This document shows positions 46,457 through 59,654 of a DNA stretch of 64,000 nucleotides, in pieces. The position numbers and the translations under genes are program-made. The first letter of the stretch is position 1. Every line of letters begins with the position of its first letter. Source of the DNA: an uncultured Craurococcus sp. (GTDB lineage: Bacteria; Pseudomonadota; Alphaproteobacteria; Acetobacterales; Acetobacteraceae); contig CADCTD010000049.1 in the NCBI GenBank assembly GCA_902805545.1, positions 124,001 through 188,000 of the forward strand, written 5' to 3'. The notes under the pieces were generated by a model, which saw only the letters and a program-made list of their open reading frames with translations, made no database searches and was not told the origin of the DNA.

Positions 46457-47968
46457 TTACATTCCCGCCAGGCGGCTGAGGTTCAGCGCGGCCTCATGCC
46501 GCGCAACCAGCGCGGCGACGCTGGCCTCGAAGAAGGAAAGGAAGGGCTGCGGATAGATGCCCATCCAGAGCGTGAGCGCGATCAGCGGCGCGAACACCGC
46601 ATATTCGCGCGGGCTGAGATCGAGAAGCGCCTTGAGGTCGTCGCGCGTGATCCTGCCGAAGGAAACCCGGCGGTAGAGGTAGAGCATGTAGGCCGCGCCG
46701 AGGATCATGCCGAGCGCCGCGCCGAAGGCGACCCAGGCATTCACCCGCCAGGCGCCGACGATCACCAGGAACTCGCCGACGAAATTGGCCAACCCCGGCA
46801 GCCCGATCGAGGCCATGGTGAAAAGCATGAAGACGAGCGCGTAGGCCGGCATGATCTTGGCGATGCCGCCATAGCGCAGGATCTCGCGGCTATGGACGCG
46901 GTCATAGAGCACGCCGACGCAAAGGAAGAGCGCGCCGGACACGACGCCATGCGCCAGCATGGTGAAGAGCGCGCCGGACAACCCCTGCTGGTTGAAGGTA
47001 AAGATGCCGATCGTGACGATTCCCATATGGGCGACCGAGCTGTAGGCGATCAGCTTCTTCATGTCCTCCTGCGCCAGCGCCACCAGCGAGGTGTAGACCA
47101 CTGCGATGACCGAGAGGGCGAAGATCAGCGGCGCGAATGTGGCGCTCGCCTCCGGCAGCAGCGGCAGGGTGAAGCGCAGGAAGCCGTAGGCGCCCATCTT
47201 CAGCAGCACGCCGGCGAGGATGACCGAGCCGGCGGTCGGCGCCTCGACATGGGCATCGGGCAGCCAGGTATGCACCGGCCACATCGGCACCTTCACCGCG
47301 AAGCTGGCGAGGAAGGCGAAGAAGATCCAGGTCTGGGCGGCGCGCGGCACCTGGTACTGGAACAGCGCCGGGATGTCGGTGGTGCCGGCATTGTACCAGA
47401 GATAGAGGATGGCCAGCAGCATCAGCACGCTGCCGAGCAGCGTGTAGAGGAAGAACTTGAAGGCCGCGTAGACCCGTCGCGCCCCGCCCCAGACGCCGAT
47501 GATGAGGAACATCGGGATCAGCACGGCCTCGAAGAAGACGTAGAAGACGATGAAATCGAGCGCGCAGAACATGCCGACCATCATCGTCTCGAGGACGAGG
47601 AAGGCGACCATGTACTCACGCACGCGCGACGTCACCGACTCCCAGGAGGCCAGGATGCAGAGCGGCGTCAGCGCCGTCGAGAGCAGGACGAAGAGCACCG
47701 AGATGCCGTCGACGCCCATATGGTAGCCGACGCCGAATTCCGGCAGCCACTCCAGCTTCTCCTCGAACTGGAAGGCGGCGGAGGCCGTGTCGAAGCGGGC
47801 CCAGAGGATGAGGCTGAGGAGGAAGACGATGAGGCTGGTCCAGAGCGCGGTCCAGCGGGCATTGCGGGCGACGACTTCGTCATCGCCGCGAACGGACATG
47901 ATCACGGCCGCGCCCGCGAGCGGCAGGAAGGTCAGCAGCGAAAGCAGCGGGAAGCCGGCGGCGTTCAT
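46457..47968 (-). CDS. nuoM: NADH-quinone oxidoreductase subunit M
   Basis: A 503-residue proton-pumping membrane subunit of complex I. The [20 protein letters not shown] and [13 protein letters not shown] motifs carry the conserved channel lysines. The ATG at 47968 lies two bases after the nuoL stop; the open frame upstream overlaps nuoL and is not used. Confidence 0.95.
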   Translation of the reverse strand: MNAAGFPLLSLLTFLPLAGAAVIMSVRGDDEVVARNARWTALWTSLIVFLLSLILWARFDTASAAFQFEEKLEWLPEFGVGYHMGVDGISVLFVLLSTALTPLCILASWESVTSRVREYMVAFLVLETMMVGMFCALDFIVFYVFFEAVLIPMFLIIGVWGGARRVYAAFKFFLYTLLGSVLMLLAILYLWYNAGTTDIPALFQYQVPRAAQTWIFFAFLASFAVKVPMWPVHTWLPDAHVEAPTAGSVILAGVLLKMGAYGFLRFTLPLLPEASATFAPLIFALSVIAVVYTSLVALAQEDMKKLIAYSSVAHMGIVTIGIFTFNQQGLSGALFTMLAHGVVSGALFLCVGVLYDRVHSREILRYGGIAKIMPAYALVFMLFTMASIGLPGLANFVGEFLVIVGAWRVNAWVAFGAALGMILGAAYMLYLYRRVSFGRITRDDLKALLDLSPREYAVFAPLIALTLWMGIYPQPFLSFFEASVAALVARHEAALNLSRLAGM

Positions 47969-47970
47969 TC

Positions 47971-49959
<1,989 letters not shown>

Positions 49960-49963
49960 GGGT

Positions 49964-50272
49964 TCAGCCCTTCAGCGTCGAGATATCCTCGACCTCGATG
50001 CTGCCGCGGTTGCGGAAGTAGATGACGACGATGGCGAGCCCGATGGCCGCCTCCGCCGCCGCCACGGTGAGGACGAACATGGCGAAGATCTGTCCGTTCA
50101 GGTCGTCCAGCCTGGCGGAGAAGGCGACGAAGTTGAGGTTCACCGCGAGCAGGATCAGCTCCACGCTCATCAGGATGACGATAACGTTCTTGCGGTTGAG
50201 GAAGATGCCGAAGATGCCAAGCACCAGGAGGATGGCGCTGACGGTCAGGTAGTGGGCGAGGCCGATGACCAT
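49964..50272 (-). CDS. nuoK: NADH-quinone oxidoreductase subunit K
   Basis: A 102-residue, three-helix subunit of complex I. Two membrane glutamates of the proton path are visible in [15 protein letters not shown] and [13 protein letters not shown] chose the ATG at 50272, one base after the nuoJ stop, because it gives the usual family length; an in-frame ATG at 50290 would overlap nuoJ. Confidence 0.94.
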   Translation of the reverse strand: MVIGLAHYLTVSAILLVLGIFGIFLNRKNVIVILMSVELILLAVNLNFVAFSARLDDLNGQIFAMFVLTVAAAEAAIGLAIVVIYFRNRGSIEVEDISTLKG

Positions 50273-50273
50273 G

Positions 50274-50960
50274 TCAGTGATGCCCTCCATGCCCGGACTC
50301 GTGCGTGACCTTCGGCGCCTCAGGCTCAGGCTGCGGCGGGCGGCGGATGCCGAGCGCGGAGATGCCGGCGCCGCTCGGCACCCTCTCCAGCGCGACGGAG
50401 CCGGTGCGGTAGACCTGCGAGGCGATGTTCTGCCGCTTCGTCCCCTCGCGCTGCCTGTGGGTCAGCACGATGGCACCGATCATCGCCACCAGCAGGATCA
50501 GGCCCGAAGCCTGGAAGAGAAAGACATAGTCGGTGTAGAGGATGCGCCCGATCGCCTCGGCATTGGTGACGCCGCCGCCCGGATTGGGCGCCAGCCGCAG
50601 CTCGCTCGCCTGGCTGGAGAAGCCCCAGCTCCCCACCACGAAGATCAGCTCGAGGAAGAGGATGCCGCCGATGATGGCGCCGATCGGGGCGTAGCGCTGG
50701 AAGCCTTCGCGCAGCCGGGCGAAGTCGATGTCCAGCATCATCACCACGAAGAGGAAGAGCACCGCGACCGCGCCGACATAGACGATGACCAGGATCATCG
50801 CCAGGAACTCGGCCCCGGCGATCAGGAACAGCGCCGCCGCGTTGAAGAAGGCGAGGATCAGGAAGAGCACGCTGTGGACGGGGTTGCGTGCCGTGACCAC
50901 CATGACCGCGGAGGCGATCAGGATGGCCGCGAAAAGGTAGAAGGCGAGCGCGGCGATCAT
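50274..50960 (-). CDS. nuoJ: NADH-quinone oxidoreductase subunit J
   Basis: A 228-residue, five-helix subunit of complex I. The conserved [19 protein letters not shown] stretch of helix 3 (quinone/proton coupling region) is intact. The C-terminal ~40 residues are hydrophilic and end in a His-rich tail (HESGHGGHH). Confidence 0.94.
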   Translation of the reverse strand: MIAALAFYLFAAILIASAVMVVTARNPVHSVLFLILAFFNAAALFLIAGAEFLAMILVIVYVGAVAVLFLFVVMMLDIDFARLREGFQRYAPIGAIIGGILFLELIFVVGSWGFSSQASELRLAPNPGGGVTNAEAIGRILYTDYVFLFQASGLILLVAMIGAIVLTHRQREGTKRQNIASQVYRTGSVALERVPSGAGISALGIRRPPQPEPEAPKVTHESGHGGHH

Positions 50961-50973
50961 CGGGTCTTCCGCT

Positions 50974-51462
50974 TCAGCGATAGGGGGCGTCGAGTTCGAG
51001 CCGCTTGGCCAGCTCCGGCTCCCAGCGGTCGCCGTTCGCGAGCAGCCGGGCCTTGTCGTACATCAGCTCCTCGCGGGTCTCGACGCTGAACTCGAAATTC
51101 GGCCCCTCGACGATGGCATCCACCGGGCAGGCTTCCTCGCACATGCCGCAATAGATGCACTTGGTCATGTCGATGTCGTAGCGCGTGGTGCGGCGGCTGC
51201 CATCCTCGCGCGGCTCGGCCTCGATGGTGATGGCCAATGCGGGGCACACGGCCTCGCAGAGCTTGCAGGCGATGCACCGCTCCTCGCCGTTCGGGTAGCG
51301 GCGCAGCGCGTGTTCGCCCTTGAAGCGGGGGCTGAGCGGGCCTTTTTCATATGGATAGTTGATGGTGACCTTGCGCTTGAAGAAGTACTTCAAGGTCAGA
51401 GCCATGCCCGAGACCAACTCGGAGAGCAGCAGGCTGCGGGCGGCGCGATCGAGGCTTGCCAT
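50974..51462 (-). CDS. nuoI: NADH-quinone oxidoreductase subunit I
   Basis: A 162-residue ferredoxin-type subunit carrying two [4Fe-4S] clusters (N6a and N6b). The two ligand sets are [12 protein letters not shown] and [12 protein letters not shown]. It relays electrons towards NuoB. Confidence 0.96.
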   Translation of the reverse strand: MASLDRAARSLLLSELVSGMALTLKYFFKRKVTINYPYEKGPLSPRFKGEHALRRYPNGEERCIACKLCEAVCPALAITIEAEPREDGSRRTTRYDIDMTKCIYCGMCEEACPVDAIVEGPNFEFSVETREELMYDKARLLANGDRWEPELAKRLELDAPYR

Positions 51463-51474
51463 GGCAGGATATCC

Positions 51475-52485
51475 TTAGGCCGGGAGCCAGCCGGCGAGCT
51501 TCAGCACCGCCGCCGTCAGCACCAGCCAGACCAGGCTGAAAGGCAGGAAGACCTTCCAGCCAAGGCGCATGAGCTGGTCGTACCGGTAGCGCGGAAAGGT
51601 CGCCCGGACCCAGATGAAGACGAAGAGCAGCAGCGCGATCTTCAGCGCGAACCAGACGAAGCCCGGGATCCAGGTGAAGGGCTCCATATGCATCGGCGGA
51701 TGCCAGCCCCCAAGGAAGAGGATGGTGGTCAGTGCCGACATCAGGATCATGTTCGCGTATTCGCCGAGGAAGAACAGCGCAAAGGACATGCTGCTGTATT
51801 CGACGAAGAAGCCGGCCACCAGCTCGCTCTCGCCCTCCGGCAGGTCGAAGGGCGCGCGGTTGGTCTCGGCCAGCGCGCTGATGAAGAAGATGATGAACAT
51901 CGGGAAGAGCGGGATGAAGAACCAGACCCGCTCCTGCGCCCGGACGATATCCGACAGGTTGAGCGAGCCGACGCAGAGCAGCACGGTGACGATGACGAAG
52001 CCGATCGAGACCTCGTAGCTGACCATCTGTGCCGCCGAGCGCAGCGCGCCGAGGAAAGCGTATTTCGAGTTGCTGGCCCAACCGGCGATGATGATGCCAT
52101 AGACGCCGAGCGAGCTGACCGCGAAGAGGTAGAGGATCCCGACATTGATGTCGGCGATCGCCCAGCCATCCTGCACCGGGATCACCGCCCAGGCGATCAT
52201 CGCCAGCATGAAGAGCAGGATCGGTGCCAGGAGGAAGAGGAAGCGATTAGCCCCAGAGGGGATGATCGTCTCCTTCATCAGCATCTTCAGCGCATCGGCG
52301 AATGGCTGCATCAGGCCGAAGGGGCCGACCACATTCGGCCCGCGGCGCAGCTGCATCGCCGCCAGCACCTTGCGCTCGGCCAGCGTAAGGTAGGCGACGG
52401 CGATCAGCACCGGCACCAGCAGGGCCAGCGTCTGCGCGACCGTGATGGCAAGGATGCCAACGGGCGAGGCGAGGAAGCCGTCCAT
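51475..52485 (-). CDS. nuoH: NADH-quinone oxidoreductase subunit H
   Basis: A 336-residue, eight-helix subunit that forms the quinone chamber with NuoB and NuoD. Family signatures [20 protein letters not shown] and [14 protein letters not shown] (acidic quinone loop) are present. Confidence 0.95.
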   Translation of the reverse strand: MDGFLASPVGILAITVAQTLALLVPVLIAVAYLTLAERKVLAAMQLRRGPNVVGPFGLMQPFADALKMLMKETIIPSGANRFLFLLAPILLFMLAMIAWAVIPVQDGWAIADINVGILYLFAVSSLGVYGIIIAGWASNSKYAFLGALRSAAQMVSYEVSIGFVIVTVLLCVGSLNLSDIVRAQERVWFFIPLFPMFIIFFISALAETNRAPFDLPEGESELVAGFFVEYSSMSFALFFLGEYANMILMSALTTILFLGGWHPPMHMEPFTWIPGFVWFALKIALLLFVFIWVRATFPRYRYDQLMRLGWKVFLPFSLVWLVLTAAVLKLAGWLPA

Positions 52486-52491
52486 CCCCGC

Positions 52492-54495
52492 TTACTCCGC
52501 CGCCTGGGGCAGGTAGGTGCGCGCGCATTCCGCCATGGTGGCGGAGGCGCGGCTGATCACATCCGCCTGCCAGTAGTTGTGGACCGTCGTGTCGAAGGCA
52601 ACTTCGGCAACCCCTCCCGCATCGCCCGCCGGCCCCGTCATGTCGGTGCAGCCATGCGCCACGAAGCCCGCCCCGGCGAAGACCGGGTTGGCCTCGGCAA
52701 GCCGCGCCCGCACGCCATCCAGCGAGTCATAGGGCAGCCGCAGGCCGAGCACCTCGCTCGCGGCGCGGAGGATCTTCCAATCCTCCCGCGCCTCGCCCGG
52801 CGGATAGACGGCGAGCCGCCCCCGCTGCACCCGACCCTCGGTATTGACCCAGGTGGCGTCCTTCTCGGTATAGGCTGCGCCGGGGAGGATGACATCCGCC
52901 CGCGCCGCGCCGGCCTCGCCGTGATGGCCCTGATAGATGACGAAGGCACCCTCCGGCACCACCGAAGGCTCGGCGCCGAGCAGCCACAACGCTTGCACAT
53001 CCGCTGGAATGCCGGTGGTGAAACCGAGATCGAGCGGAGCCACCTGCCCGCCGAACTGGTGCAGCAGGTTGAAGCCATGCCAGTCGGCCTGCAGCATGCC
53101 GTTCTCCACCGCAACCTGCCAGGCCGCCGCCAGCACCGCCGCGCCGTCCGGCCGCGCCAGCGCCCCGCGGCCGAGGATCACCATCGGCCGCTTCGCGCCG
53201 CGCAGCACCTCGTTGAAGCGATGCTGCCCGCCGACCAGGGCGGAGAGCGTCGCACCCCCCTCCCCCAGCCAGTCCTGCGCATAGGTGAGGTTCAGCCCGC
53301 GCGGCCCGATGAAGCCGACCGGGATGCCGCCCGTCGCCACCCGCTTGCGGATGCGCGCATTGATCACCGGCGCCTCGACCCGCGGGTTGCTGCCGATGAT
53401 CAGCAGCGCATCCGCCTCCTCGATCCCGACGATGCCGGTGTTGAAGGTGTAGAAGTCGCGCCGCGAGGCGTCGATCGCCGCGCCATCGGTCCGGCATTCG
53501 AGGTGGTCGCTCCCGAGCGCCGCCATCAGGTCGCGCAGCGCGACCGTCGCCTCGGCATCGACCAGGTCGCCGGCCATGGCGCCGATCTTCCGCCCCTTGA
53601 TCCCGGCGGCGATGGCGGTGAAGGCCTCGGCCCAGCTCGCCGGCTTCAGCTTGCCGCCCTGGCGCACCCAGGGCCGGTCCAGCCGACGGCGCTTCAGCCC
53701 GTCGAAGGCGAAGCGGCCGCGATCGGCCATCCATTCCTCGTTCACGTCGTCATTGGTCCGCGGCAGGATGCGCAGCACCTCGCCCGATCGCGCATCGACG
53801 CGGATGTTGGTGCCGGTCGCGTCCAGCACATCCACGCTGTCGGTCTTACGCAGTTCCCAGGGCCGGCTGACATAGGCATAGGGGCGCGAGGTGAGCGCGC
53901 CGACCGGGCAGATGTCGATCAGGTTGCCGCTGAGCTCGGTCGTCAGCGCCTTCTCGACATAGGTGCCGATCTCCATGTTCTCGCCGCGATTGGTCGCGCC
54001 GAGCTCCGGCACGCCGGCGACCTCGGTGGCGAAGCGCACGCAGCGGGTGCACTGGATGCACCGGTTCATGATCGTCTTGACCAGCGGGCCCAGATACTTG
54101 TCCTTCACCGCGCGCTTCTCTTCGCGGTAGCGGCTGGCATCGCCGCCGAAGGCAATCGCCTGGTCCTGCAGGTCGCACTCGCCGCCCTGGTCGCAGATCG
54201 GGCAGTCCAGCGGGTGGTTGATCAGCAGGAATTCCATGACGCCGCGACGGCCGTTGCGGACCATCGGGCTGTCGGTGAAGACCTTCATCCCATCCGCGAC
54301 CGGATAGGCGCAGGAGGCGATGGGCTTCGGCGCCTTCTCCACCTCGACCAGGCACATCCGGCAGTTGCCGGCCACGCTCAGCCGCTCATGATAGCAGAAG
54401 CGGGGTATCTCCTTCCCCGCTGCCTCGCAGGCCTGGAGGACGGAGACGCCGTTCGGCACCTCCACCTCGATCCCGTCGACGGTGACCTTTGCCAT
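52492..54495 (-). CDS. nuoG: NADH-quinone oxidoreductase subunit G
   Basis: A 667-residue iron-sulfur subunit. The N-terminal [2Fe-2S] domain shows CYHERLSVAGNCRMC, followed by the His/Cys ligand set HPLDCPICDQGGEC, then CIQCTRC with a later CPVGAL. A molybdopterin-oxidoreductase-like domain without cofactor follows. The ATG at 54495 is supported by the N-terminus MAKVTVDGIEVEVPNGVSV; the frame extends upstream into nuoF without meaning. Confidence 0.95.
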   Translation of the reverse strand: MAKVTVDGIEVEVPNGVSVLQACEAAGKEIPRFCYHERLSVAGNCRMCLVEVEKAPKPIASCAYPVADGMKVFTDSPMVRNGRRGVMEFLLINHPLDCPICDQGGECDLQDQAIAFGGDASRYREEKRAVKDKYLGPLVKTIMNRCIQCTRCVRFATEVAGVPELGATNRGENMEIGTYVEKALTTELSGNLIDICPVGALTSRPYAYVSRPWELRKTDSVDVLDATGTNIRVDARSGEVLRILPRTNDDVNEEWMADRGRFAFDGLKRRRLDRPWVRQGGKLKPASWAEAFTAIAAGIKGRKIGAMAGDLVDAEATVALRDLMAALGSDHLECRTDGAAIDASRRDFYTFNTGIVGIEEADALLIIGSNPRVEAPVINARIRKRVATGGIPVGFIGPRGLNLTYAQDWLGEGGATLSALVGGQHRFNEVLRGAKRPMVILGRGALARPDGAAVLAAAWQVAVENGMLQADWHGFNLLHQFGGQVAPLDLGFTTGIPADVQALWLLGAEPSVVPEGAFVIYQGHHGEAGAARADVILPGAAYTEKDATWVNTEGRVQRGRLAVYPPGEAREDWKILRAASEVLGLRLPYDSLDGVRARLAEANPVFAGAGFVAHGCTDMTGPAGDAGGVAEVAFDTTVHNYWQADVISRASATMAECARTYLPQAAE

Positions 54496-54499
54496 AGTC

Positions 54500-55804
54500 C
54501 TACTCCGCCGCCAGCGCCATCGGCGCGGCCCTGCCCGCCTTGTAGGCGGCAATACGCTCTTCCATCATCGGCCGGAAGTGCCGGATCAGCCCCTGCACCG
54601 GCCAGACGCCGCCATCGGCAAGCGCGCAGATCGTGTGTCCCTCGATCTGCCGCGTCACCTGCTCCAGCACGTCGATCTCGGCCACCTCGGCGCGGCCCTC
54701 GACCATGCGGTCCATCATGCGCTTCACCCAGCCCATGCCCTCGCGGCAGGGGGTGCACTGGCCGCAGCTCTCATGCTTGTAGAAGGTCGAGAGCCGGGCG
54801 ATCGCCTTGATGAGGTCCGTGGACTTGTCCATGACGATCACGCCCGCCGTGCCGAGGCCGGTCTTGTGCTCGCGCAGCGCGTCGAAATCCATCAGCACGT
54901 CGTCGCAGACAGCCTTCGGGATCATCGGCGTGGAGCTGCCGCCGGGGATGACCGCGAGCAGGTTGTCCCACCCGCCGCGCACGCCGCCCGCATGCCGCTC
55001 GATCAGCTCGCGCAGCGGGATCGACATCTCCTCCTCGACATTGCAGGGCTTGTTCACATGACCCTGGATGCAGAAGATCTTGGTGCCGCTGTTCTTCGGC
55101 CGGCCGAAGCCGGCGAACCAGGACGCGCCGCGCCGCAGGATGGTCGGCACCACCGCGATGGTCTCGACATTGTTCACCGTGGATGGGCAGCCATAGAGGC
55201 CGACGGCCGCCGGGAAGGGCGGCTTCAGCCGCGGCATGCCCTTCTTGCCCTCGAGGCTCTCGATGAGCGCCGTCTCCTCGCCGCAGATATAGGCGCCGGC
55301 GCCGCGGTGCACGTAGAGGTCGAAATCCCAGCCTGCCCCACAGGCATTCGGTCCGAGCAGCCCGGCCGCATAGGCCTCGTCGATCGCCGCCTGCAAAACG
55401 AGATGCTCGTTGTAGTACTCGCCGCGGACATAGATGTAGCCGACATGCGCGCCCATGGCGACGCCGGCGATCAGGCAGCCCTCGACGAGCGTGTGCGGGT
55501 CATGCCGCAGGATGTCGCGGTCCTTGCAGGTGCCGGGCTCCGACTCATCGGCATTGACGATGAGGTAGTGCGGCCGCTCGCTCGCCTGCTTCGGCATGAA
55601 GGACCATTTGAGGCCGGTCGGGAAGCCGGCGCCGCCGCGGCCGCGTAGCCCCGAATTCTTGACCTCCTCGATGATCCAGTCGCGCCCTTTCTCGATCAGG
55701 GCCTTGGTGCCGTCCCATTGGCCGCGTTTGCGGGCAGCCGGCAGCTGCCAGTCCTGCAGCCCGTAGAGGTTGGTGAAGATGCGGTCCTTGTCGCTCAGCG
55801 CCAT
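54500..55804 (-). CDS. nuoF: NADH-quinone oxidoreductase subunit F
   Basis: A 434-residue NADH- and FMN-binding subunit. The nucleotide-binding motif is [16 protein letters not shown] (about residues 55-70), the FMN region includes [15 protein letters not shown], and the N3 [4Fe-4S] ligands are in [12 protein letters not shown] plus a later Cys. It is the entry point for electrons from NADH. Confidence 0.96.
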   Translation of the reverse strand: MALSDKDRIFTNLYGLQDWQLPAARKRGQWDGTKALIEKGRDWIIEEVKNSGLRGRGGAGFPTGLKWSFMPKQASERPHYLIVNADESEPGTCKDRDILRHDPHTLVEGCLIAGVAMGAHVGYIYVRGEYYNEHLVLQAAIDEAYAAGLLGPNACGAGWDFDLYVHRGAGAYICGEETALIESLEGKKGMPRLKPPFPAAVGLYGCPSTVNNVETIAVVPTILRRGASWFAGFGRPKNSGTKIFCIQGHVNKPCNVEEEMSIPLRELIERHAGGVRGGWDNLLAVIPGGSSTPMIPKAVCDDVLMDFDALREHKTGLGTAGVIVMDKSTDLIKAIARLSTFYKHESCGQCTPCREGMGWVKRMMDRMVEGRAEVAEIDVLEQVTRQIEGHTICALADGGVWPVQGLIRHFRPMMEERIAAYKAGRAAPMALAAE

Positions 55805-55808
55805 GGTG

Positions 55809-56444
55809 TCATTCTCCCGGCACGTCCAGCAGCGTCTGCGGTCCGCCCTCAGGCGCGCTCGTCTGGCGGCCGATGACGGAGCCGGGCGCCGGCCGCTCGC
55901 CGCGCCGCAGCGCCTCGATCAGCCTGACCGTGCTCTCGTAATCCATGTCTTCGTAGTAGTCGTCGTCGACCTGCAGGATCGGCGCATTCACGCAGCCGCC
56001 GAGGCATTCCACCTCGGACAAGGTGAACATGCCGTCCTCGCTGGTCTGGCCCCAGCCGCCGAGCTTGCCGGCCTCGCGGCAGGCGCGCGACACCTCGTCC
56101 GAGCCACGCAGCCAGCAAGGCGTCGTGGCGCAGACCTGGAGGTGATGCTTCCCGATCGGCTTCATATTGAACATGAAGTAGAAGGTGGCGACCTCATAGA
56201 CGCGGATCGGCGCCATGCCGAGCCGCTCGGCCACCGCATCCATGCCCTTGTTCGGCACCCAGCCGCTGCCGGTGCTGCGCTTCATCTGCCGCTGCACGAC
56301 ATAGAGCAGCGGGATGACGGCGCTCGCCTGCTTGCCCGGCGGGTAGCGCTTCACGATGGCCTCGATGGCCTTCAGGCTCTCCTCGTCGAAGGAGAAGCTA
56401 TTGGGCTGCGGGATTTCGGTTGCGGTGGAAAGCTCGGCATCCAT
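55809..56444 (-). CDS. nuoE: NADH-quinone oxidoreductase subunit E
   Basis: A 211-residue thioredoxin-fold subunit carrying the N1a [2Fe-2S] cluster, with ligands in CATTPC and CLGGC. The C-terminal ~45 residues after the conserved core are a variable tail. The ATG at 56444 overlaps the nuoD stop (TGATG). Confidence 0.94.
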   Translation of the reverse strand: MDAELSTATEIPQPNSFSFDEESLKAIEAIVKRYPPGKQASAVIPLLYVVQRQMKRSTGSGWVPNKGMDAVAERLGMAPIRVYEVATFYFMFNMKPIGKHHLQVCATTPCWLRGSDEVSRACREAGKLGGWGQTSEDGMFTLSEVECLGGCVNAPILQVDDDYYEDMDYESTVRLIEALRRGERPAPGSVIGRQTSAPEGGPQTLLDVPGE

Positions 56445-57724
56445 CAGCGATCGATCTCCCCGAAGACGATGTCGAGCGAGCCGATGATCGCCACCGCATC
56501 GGCCAGCATATGCCCCTTGGAGAGCACCTCCATGGCCTGGAGATGGGCGTAGCCCGGCGCCCGGACCTTGCAGCGATAGGGCCGGTTGGTGCCGTCGGCG
56601 ACGAGGTACATGCCGTACTCGCCCTTGGGCGCCTCGGTCACGGTGTAGGTCGTGCCCTCCGGCACATGGAAGCCCTCGGTGTAGAGCTTGAAGTGGTGGA
56701 TCAGCGATTCCATCGACCGCTTCATCTCGCCGCGCTTCGGCGGCACGATCTTGTTGTCGAGGATCTTGATCGGTCCGGGCTTCAGCCGCGCCAGGCACTG
56801 CTTCACCATGCTGAGGCTCTGCCGCATCTCCATCATGCGCACGAGGTAGCGGTCGTAGCAGTCGCCCTGGCGGCCGACCGGGATCTCGAAATCGAGCTGC
56901 TCGTAGATCTCGTAGGGCTGTGACTTGCGCAGGTCCCAGGGGACGCCGGACGCGCGCAGGCAGGGGCCGGAGAAACCCCACTCCATCGCCATCTCGGCCG
57001 TCATGATGCCGATATCGACGGTGCGCTGCTTGAAGATGCGATTGTTCGTCAGCAGCCCCTCGAGGTCGTCGAGGAATTTCGGGAACTGGTCGCACCAGCC
57101 AGAGATCCGCCCCGGGAGATCGGTCGGCAGGTCGCGCGAGACGCCGCCCGGGCGGAAGTAGTTGACGTGGTAGTGGCTGCCTCCCGCCGCCTCGTAGAAC
57201 TCCAGCAGATGCTCGCGCTGCTCGAAGCCCCAGAGCGCCGGCGTGATGGCGCCGCAGTCCAGTGCATAGGTGGTCACGTTCAGCAGGTGGTTCAGGATGC
57301 GCGTCAGCTCGGCGAACATCGTGCGGATGACGCGGGCGCGCTCCGGAACGTCGTTCTCGATACGCAGCAGCCGCTCCACCGCCAGCACCCAGCTGTGCTC
57401 CATGCACATCGGGCTGACGTAGTCCAGGCGATCCATGTAGGGCATGGCCTGGAGATAGGTCTTGTACTCGATCAGCTTCTCGGTGCCGCGATGCAGCAGG
57501 CCGATATGCGGATCGGCACGCTCCACCATCTCCCCCTTCATCTCGAGGATGAGGCGCAGCACGCCATGTGCCGCCGGATGCTGCGGGCCGAAATTGATGG
57601 TGTGGCTGTCGACCTCGACCGTCTTCACTTCGTTGGAGGCGCCGGTCGCGGACGGCATGCTGGCCGGATCGGCAGCGGAGGTCAGCGGCCCCGCCTCCGA
57701 GGCCATCGCGGAACTGCCGCTCAT
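56444..57724 (-). CDS. nuoD: NADH-quinone oxidoreductase subunit D
   Basis: A 426-residue 49-kDa-type subunit lining the quinone site. It has the [16 protein letters not shown] motif and [13 protein letters not shown]. The first ~35 residues are a Ser/Ala-rich, probably flexible extension. The ATG at 57724 overlaps the nuoC stop (ATGA); a second ATG at 57706 is possible. NuoC and NuoD are separate proteins here, unlike the fused E. coli form. Confidence 0.95.
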   Translation of the reverse strand: MSGSSAMASEAGPLTSAADPASMPSATGASNEVKTVEVDSHTINFGPQHPAAHGVLRLILEMKGEMVERADPHIGLLHRGTEKLIEYKTYLQAMPYMDRLDYVSPMCMEHSWVLAVERLLRIENDVPERARVIRTMFAELTRILNHLLNVTTYALDCGAITPALWGFEQREHLLEFYEAAGGSHYHVNYFRPGGVSRDLPTDLPGRISGWCDQFPKFLDDLEGLLTNNRIFKQRTVDIGIMTAEMAMEWGFSGPCLRASGVPWDLRKSQPYEIYEQLDFEIPVGRQGDCYDRYLVRMMEMRQSLSMVKQCLARLKPGPIKILDNKIVPPKRGEMKRSMESLIHHFKLYTEGFHVPEGTTYTVTEAPKGEYGMYLVADGTNRPYRCKVRAPGYAHLQAMEVLSKGHMLADAVAIIGSLDIVFGEIDR

Positions 57725-58341
57725 GCCTTGCTCTCCTCGATACGGTTGAGATGCACCTTCTCGTCGCCGGGCAGGCTCGTCATGCCTTCCCACGGCGAGA
57801 GGAAATCGAAATTGCGGAAGTCCTGCTGCAGCTTCACAGGCTCGTAGACCACCTGCTTCCGCTCCTCGTCGTAGCGGACCTCGACATGGCCGGTGAGCGG
57901 GAAGTCCTTGCGGAGCGGGTGGCCCTCGAAGCCGTAATCCGTCAGCAGCCGGCGAAGATCGGTCTGGCCCTCGAAGACGATGCCATACATGTCCCAGGCC
58001 TCGCGCTCGTACCAGGTCGCGCACGGCCAGACGGAGGCGATGCTTGGCACTGGCGTCGCCGCATCGGTCGCAACGACGACGCGGATGCGCCGGTTCCGCG
58101 AGAGGCTGAGCAGGTTGTAGACCACCTCGAAGCGGAGCGGCCGGTTCGGCCAGTCCGTCCCGCAGAGATCCATCAGTTGCTCGAAATGGAACTCGTCGCG
58201 CAGCCGCAGCATCGCAGCCACCAGCCCCTCGCGCGGCAGGGTGAGCACCAGCTCGGCGCCGCGCTCGATGTCGGTGCGGCCGCCGGGCAGCGCCGCCTGC
58301 ACGGCCTCGCCGAGTTCGGCCAGGATTGCGTTCTCACCCAC
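57721..58341 (-). CDS. nuoC: NADH-quinone oxidoreductase subunit C
   Basis: A 206-residue 30-kDa-type subunit of the peripheral arm. The signature [20 protein letters not shown] and the following [13 protein letters not shown] are intact. It overlaps nuoB by eight bases at its start. Confidence 0.95.
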   Translation of the reverse strand: MGENAILAELGEAVQAALPGGRTDIERGAELVLTLPREGLVAAMLRLRDEFHFEQLMDLCGTDWPNRPLRFEVVYNLLSLSRNRRIRVVVATDAATPVPSIASVWPCATWYEREAWDMYGIVFEGQTDLRRLLTDYGFEGHPLRKDFPLTGHVEVRYDEERKQVVYEPVKLQQDFRNFDFLSPWEGMTSLPGDEKVHLNRIEESKA

Positions 58342-58891
58342 GAAGGATCGTCCCCGAGCGCCGGATCTTTTTCTGCAGCTGCAGGATCCCGTAGATCAGC
58401 CCCTCGGCCGTCGGCGGGCAGCCGGGCACATAGACATCGACCGGCACGATCCGGTCGCAGCCGCGCACCACGCTGTAGCTGTAATGGTAGTAGCCGCCGC
58501 CATTGGCGCAGCTGCCCATGCTGATGACCCAGCGCGGCTCGCTCATCTGGTCGTAGACCTTGCGCAGCGCAGGAGCCATCTTGTTGGTCAGCGTGCCGGC
58601 AACGATCATCACGTCCGACTGCCGCGGCGAGCCGCGCGGGATGACGCCGAGCCGGTCGAGGTCGTAGCGGGCCATATAGGCGTGGATCATCGGTACCGCG
58701 CAGCAGGCCAGGCCGAAGGTCATCGGCCAGAGGCTGCCGGTGCGGGCCCAGTTCACCACCTTGTCGAGATTGGCGACGACAAAGCCCTTGTCCTCGATCT
58801 CGCCGGTGATGCCTTTGACCACCGCATCCTGCGCCGGGCCAGGCGCCAGATGATTGCGGTTCCAGGCGATGGTGTCCGTGTTCTCTTGCAT
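58334..58891 (-). CDS. nuoB: NADH-quinone oxidoreductase subunit B
   Basis: A 185-residue subunit that holds the terminal [4Fe-4S] cluster N2. The ligands are visible in [21 protein letters not shown] and [11 protein letters not shown]. The ATG at 58891 is the natural start ([13 protein letters not shown]); the open frame upstream is not protein-like. It lies 29 bases after nuoA. Confidence 0.95.
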   Translation of the reverse strand: MQENTDTIAWNRNHLAPGPAQDAVVKGITGEIEDKGFVVANLDKVVNWARTGSLWPMTFGLACCAVPMIHAYMARYDLDRLGVIPRGSPRQSDVMIVAGTLTNKMAPALRKVYDQMSEPRWVISMGSCANGGGYYHYSYSVVRGCDRIVPVDVYVPGCPPTAEGLIYGILQLQKKIRRSGTILRG

Positions 58892-58920
58892 AGCGGGTCT
58901 CCGGTGGGGACGGCGTGCCG

Positions 58921-59289
58921 TCACTCCCAGTCCAGGGCGCCCTTGCGCCACTCATAGACGAAGCCGACCGTCAGGACGCCGAGGAAGGCGACCATGGAGA
59001 GGAAGCCGAACCAGCCGATGTCGCCCAGCGCCACCGCCCATGGGAAAAGGAACGCGACCTCAAGGTCGAAAATGATGAAAAGGATGGCCACGAGGTAGAA
59101 GCGGACATCGAAGCGCCGGCGCGTGTCGTCGAAGGGCTCGAAGCCGCATTCATAGGCCGAGAGCTTCTCCGCGTTCGGCTTCTGCCGCGCCACGAGGAGG
59201 CTGCCGCCCACCATGGCGACGGCGATTGCGCCGGCGATGGCCAGGAAGACCAGGATCGGGAAATATTCGGCCAGCAGCGGCTGGGTCAT
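58921..59289 (-). CDS. nuoA: NADH-quinone oxidoreductase subunit A
   Basis: A 122-residue, three-helix subunit and first gene of the 14-gene complex I operon. [20 protein letters not shown] carries the conserved loop that contacts the quinone site. The ATG at 59289 has GGAG six bases upstream. The operon promoter should lie in the 236 bases before it, which also contain a long hairpin after tRNA-Asp. Confidence 0.95.
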   Translation of the reverse strand: MTQPLLAEYFPILVFLAIAGAIAVAMVGGSLLVARQKPNAEKLSAYECGFEPFDDTRRRFDVRFYLVAILFIIFDLEVAFLFPWAVALGDIGWFGFLSMVAFLGVLTVGFVYEWRKGALDWE

Positions 59290-59476
59290 GTTTGCTCCGC
59301 CCACAGACGCGCCGGGGCAGCCTTTCGAGGTCAGGATCGAGCATCGGTCCCGCCTTGCCGCAGCGCAGCGCGGCCGGACATTAGCCCTGCCCCGTCCGCT
59401 CCGCCATAGGGGGAACGCTCTTCTCTGCGCCAGAGTTGGCGACGGCGCCCCGGAACGAAAAGGGGCCTAAATGCGG

Positions 59477-59510
59477 CGACGGCGCCGCCCCATGAGGAGC
59501 GGCGCCGTCG
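59477..59510 (-). terminator. 12-base-pair hairpin between tRNA-Asp and nuoA
   Basis: CGACGGCGCCGC (59477-59488) pairs perfectly with 59499-59510 around a 10-base loop. On the minus strand it lies 15 bases after the encoded CCA of tRNA-Asp. No T run follows, so it may be a Rho-assisted terminator, a processing or protective structure, or a nuo leader element. Confidence 0.5.
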
Positions 59511-59525
59511 TTGCAGTCCGTCGCG

Positions 59526-59602
<77 letters not shown>

Positions 59603-59654
59603 CCGCGACAGGAGGCGGGGTGTATGGCTCCGCGCCCCCGGTGTCAAGCGCTTC

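Noticed and set aside
51310-54810. 1166-codon open frame on the plus strand opposite nuoI, nuoH and nuoG
   Set aside because: It runs across several well-supported complex I genes and has biased low-complexity composition. It is a GC-driven shadow.
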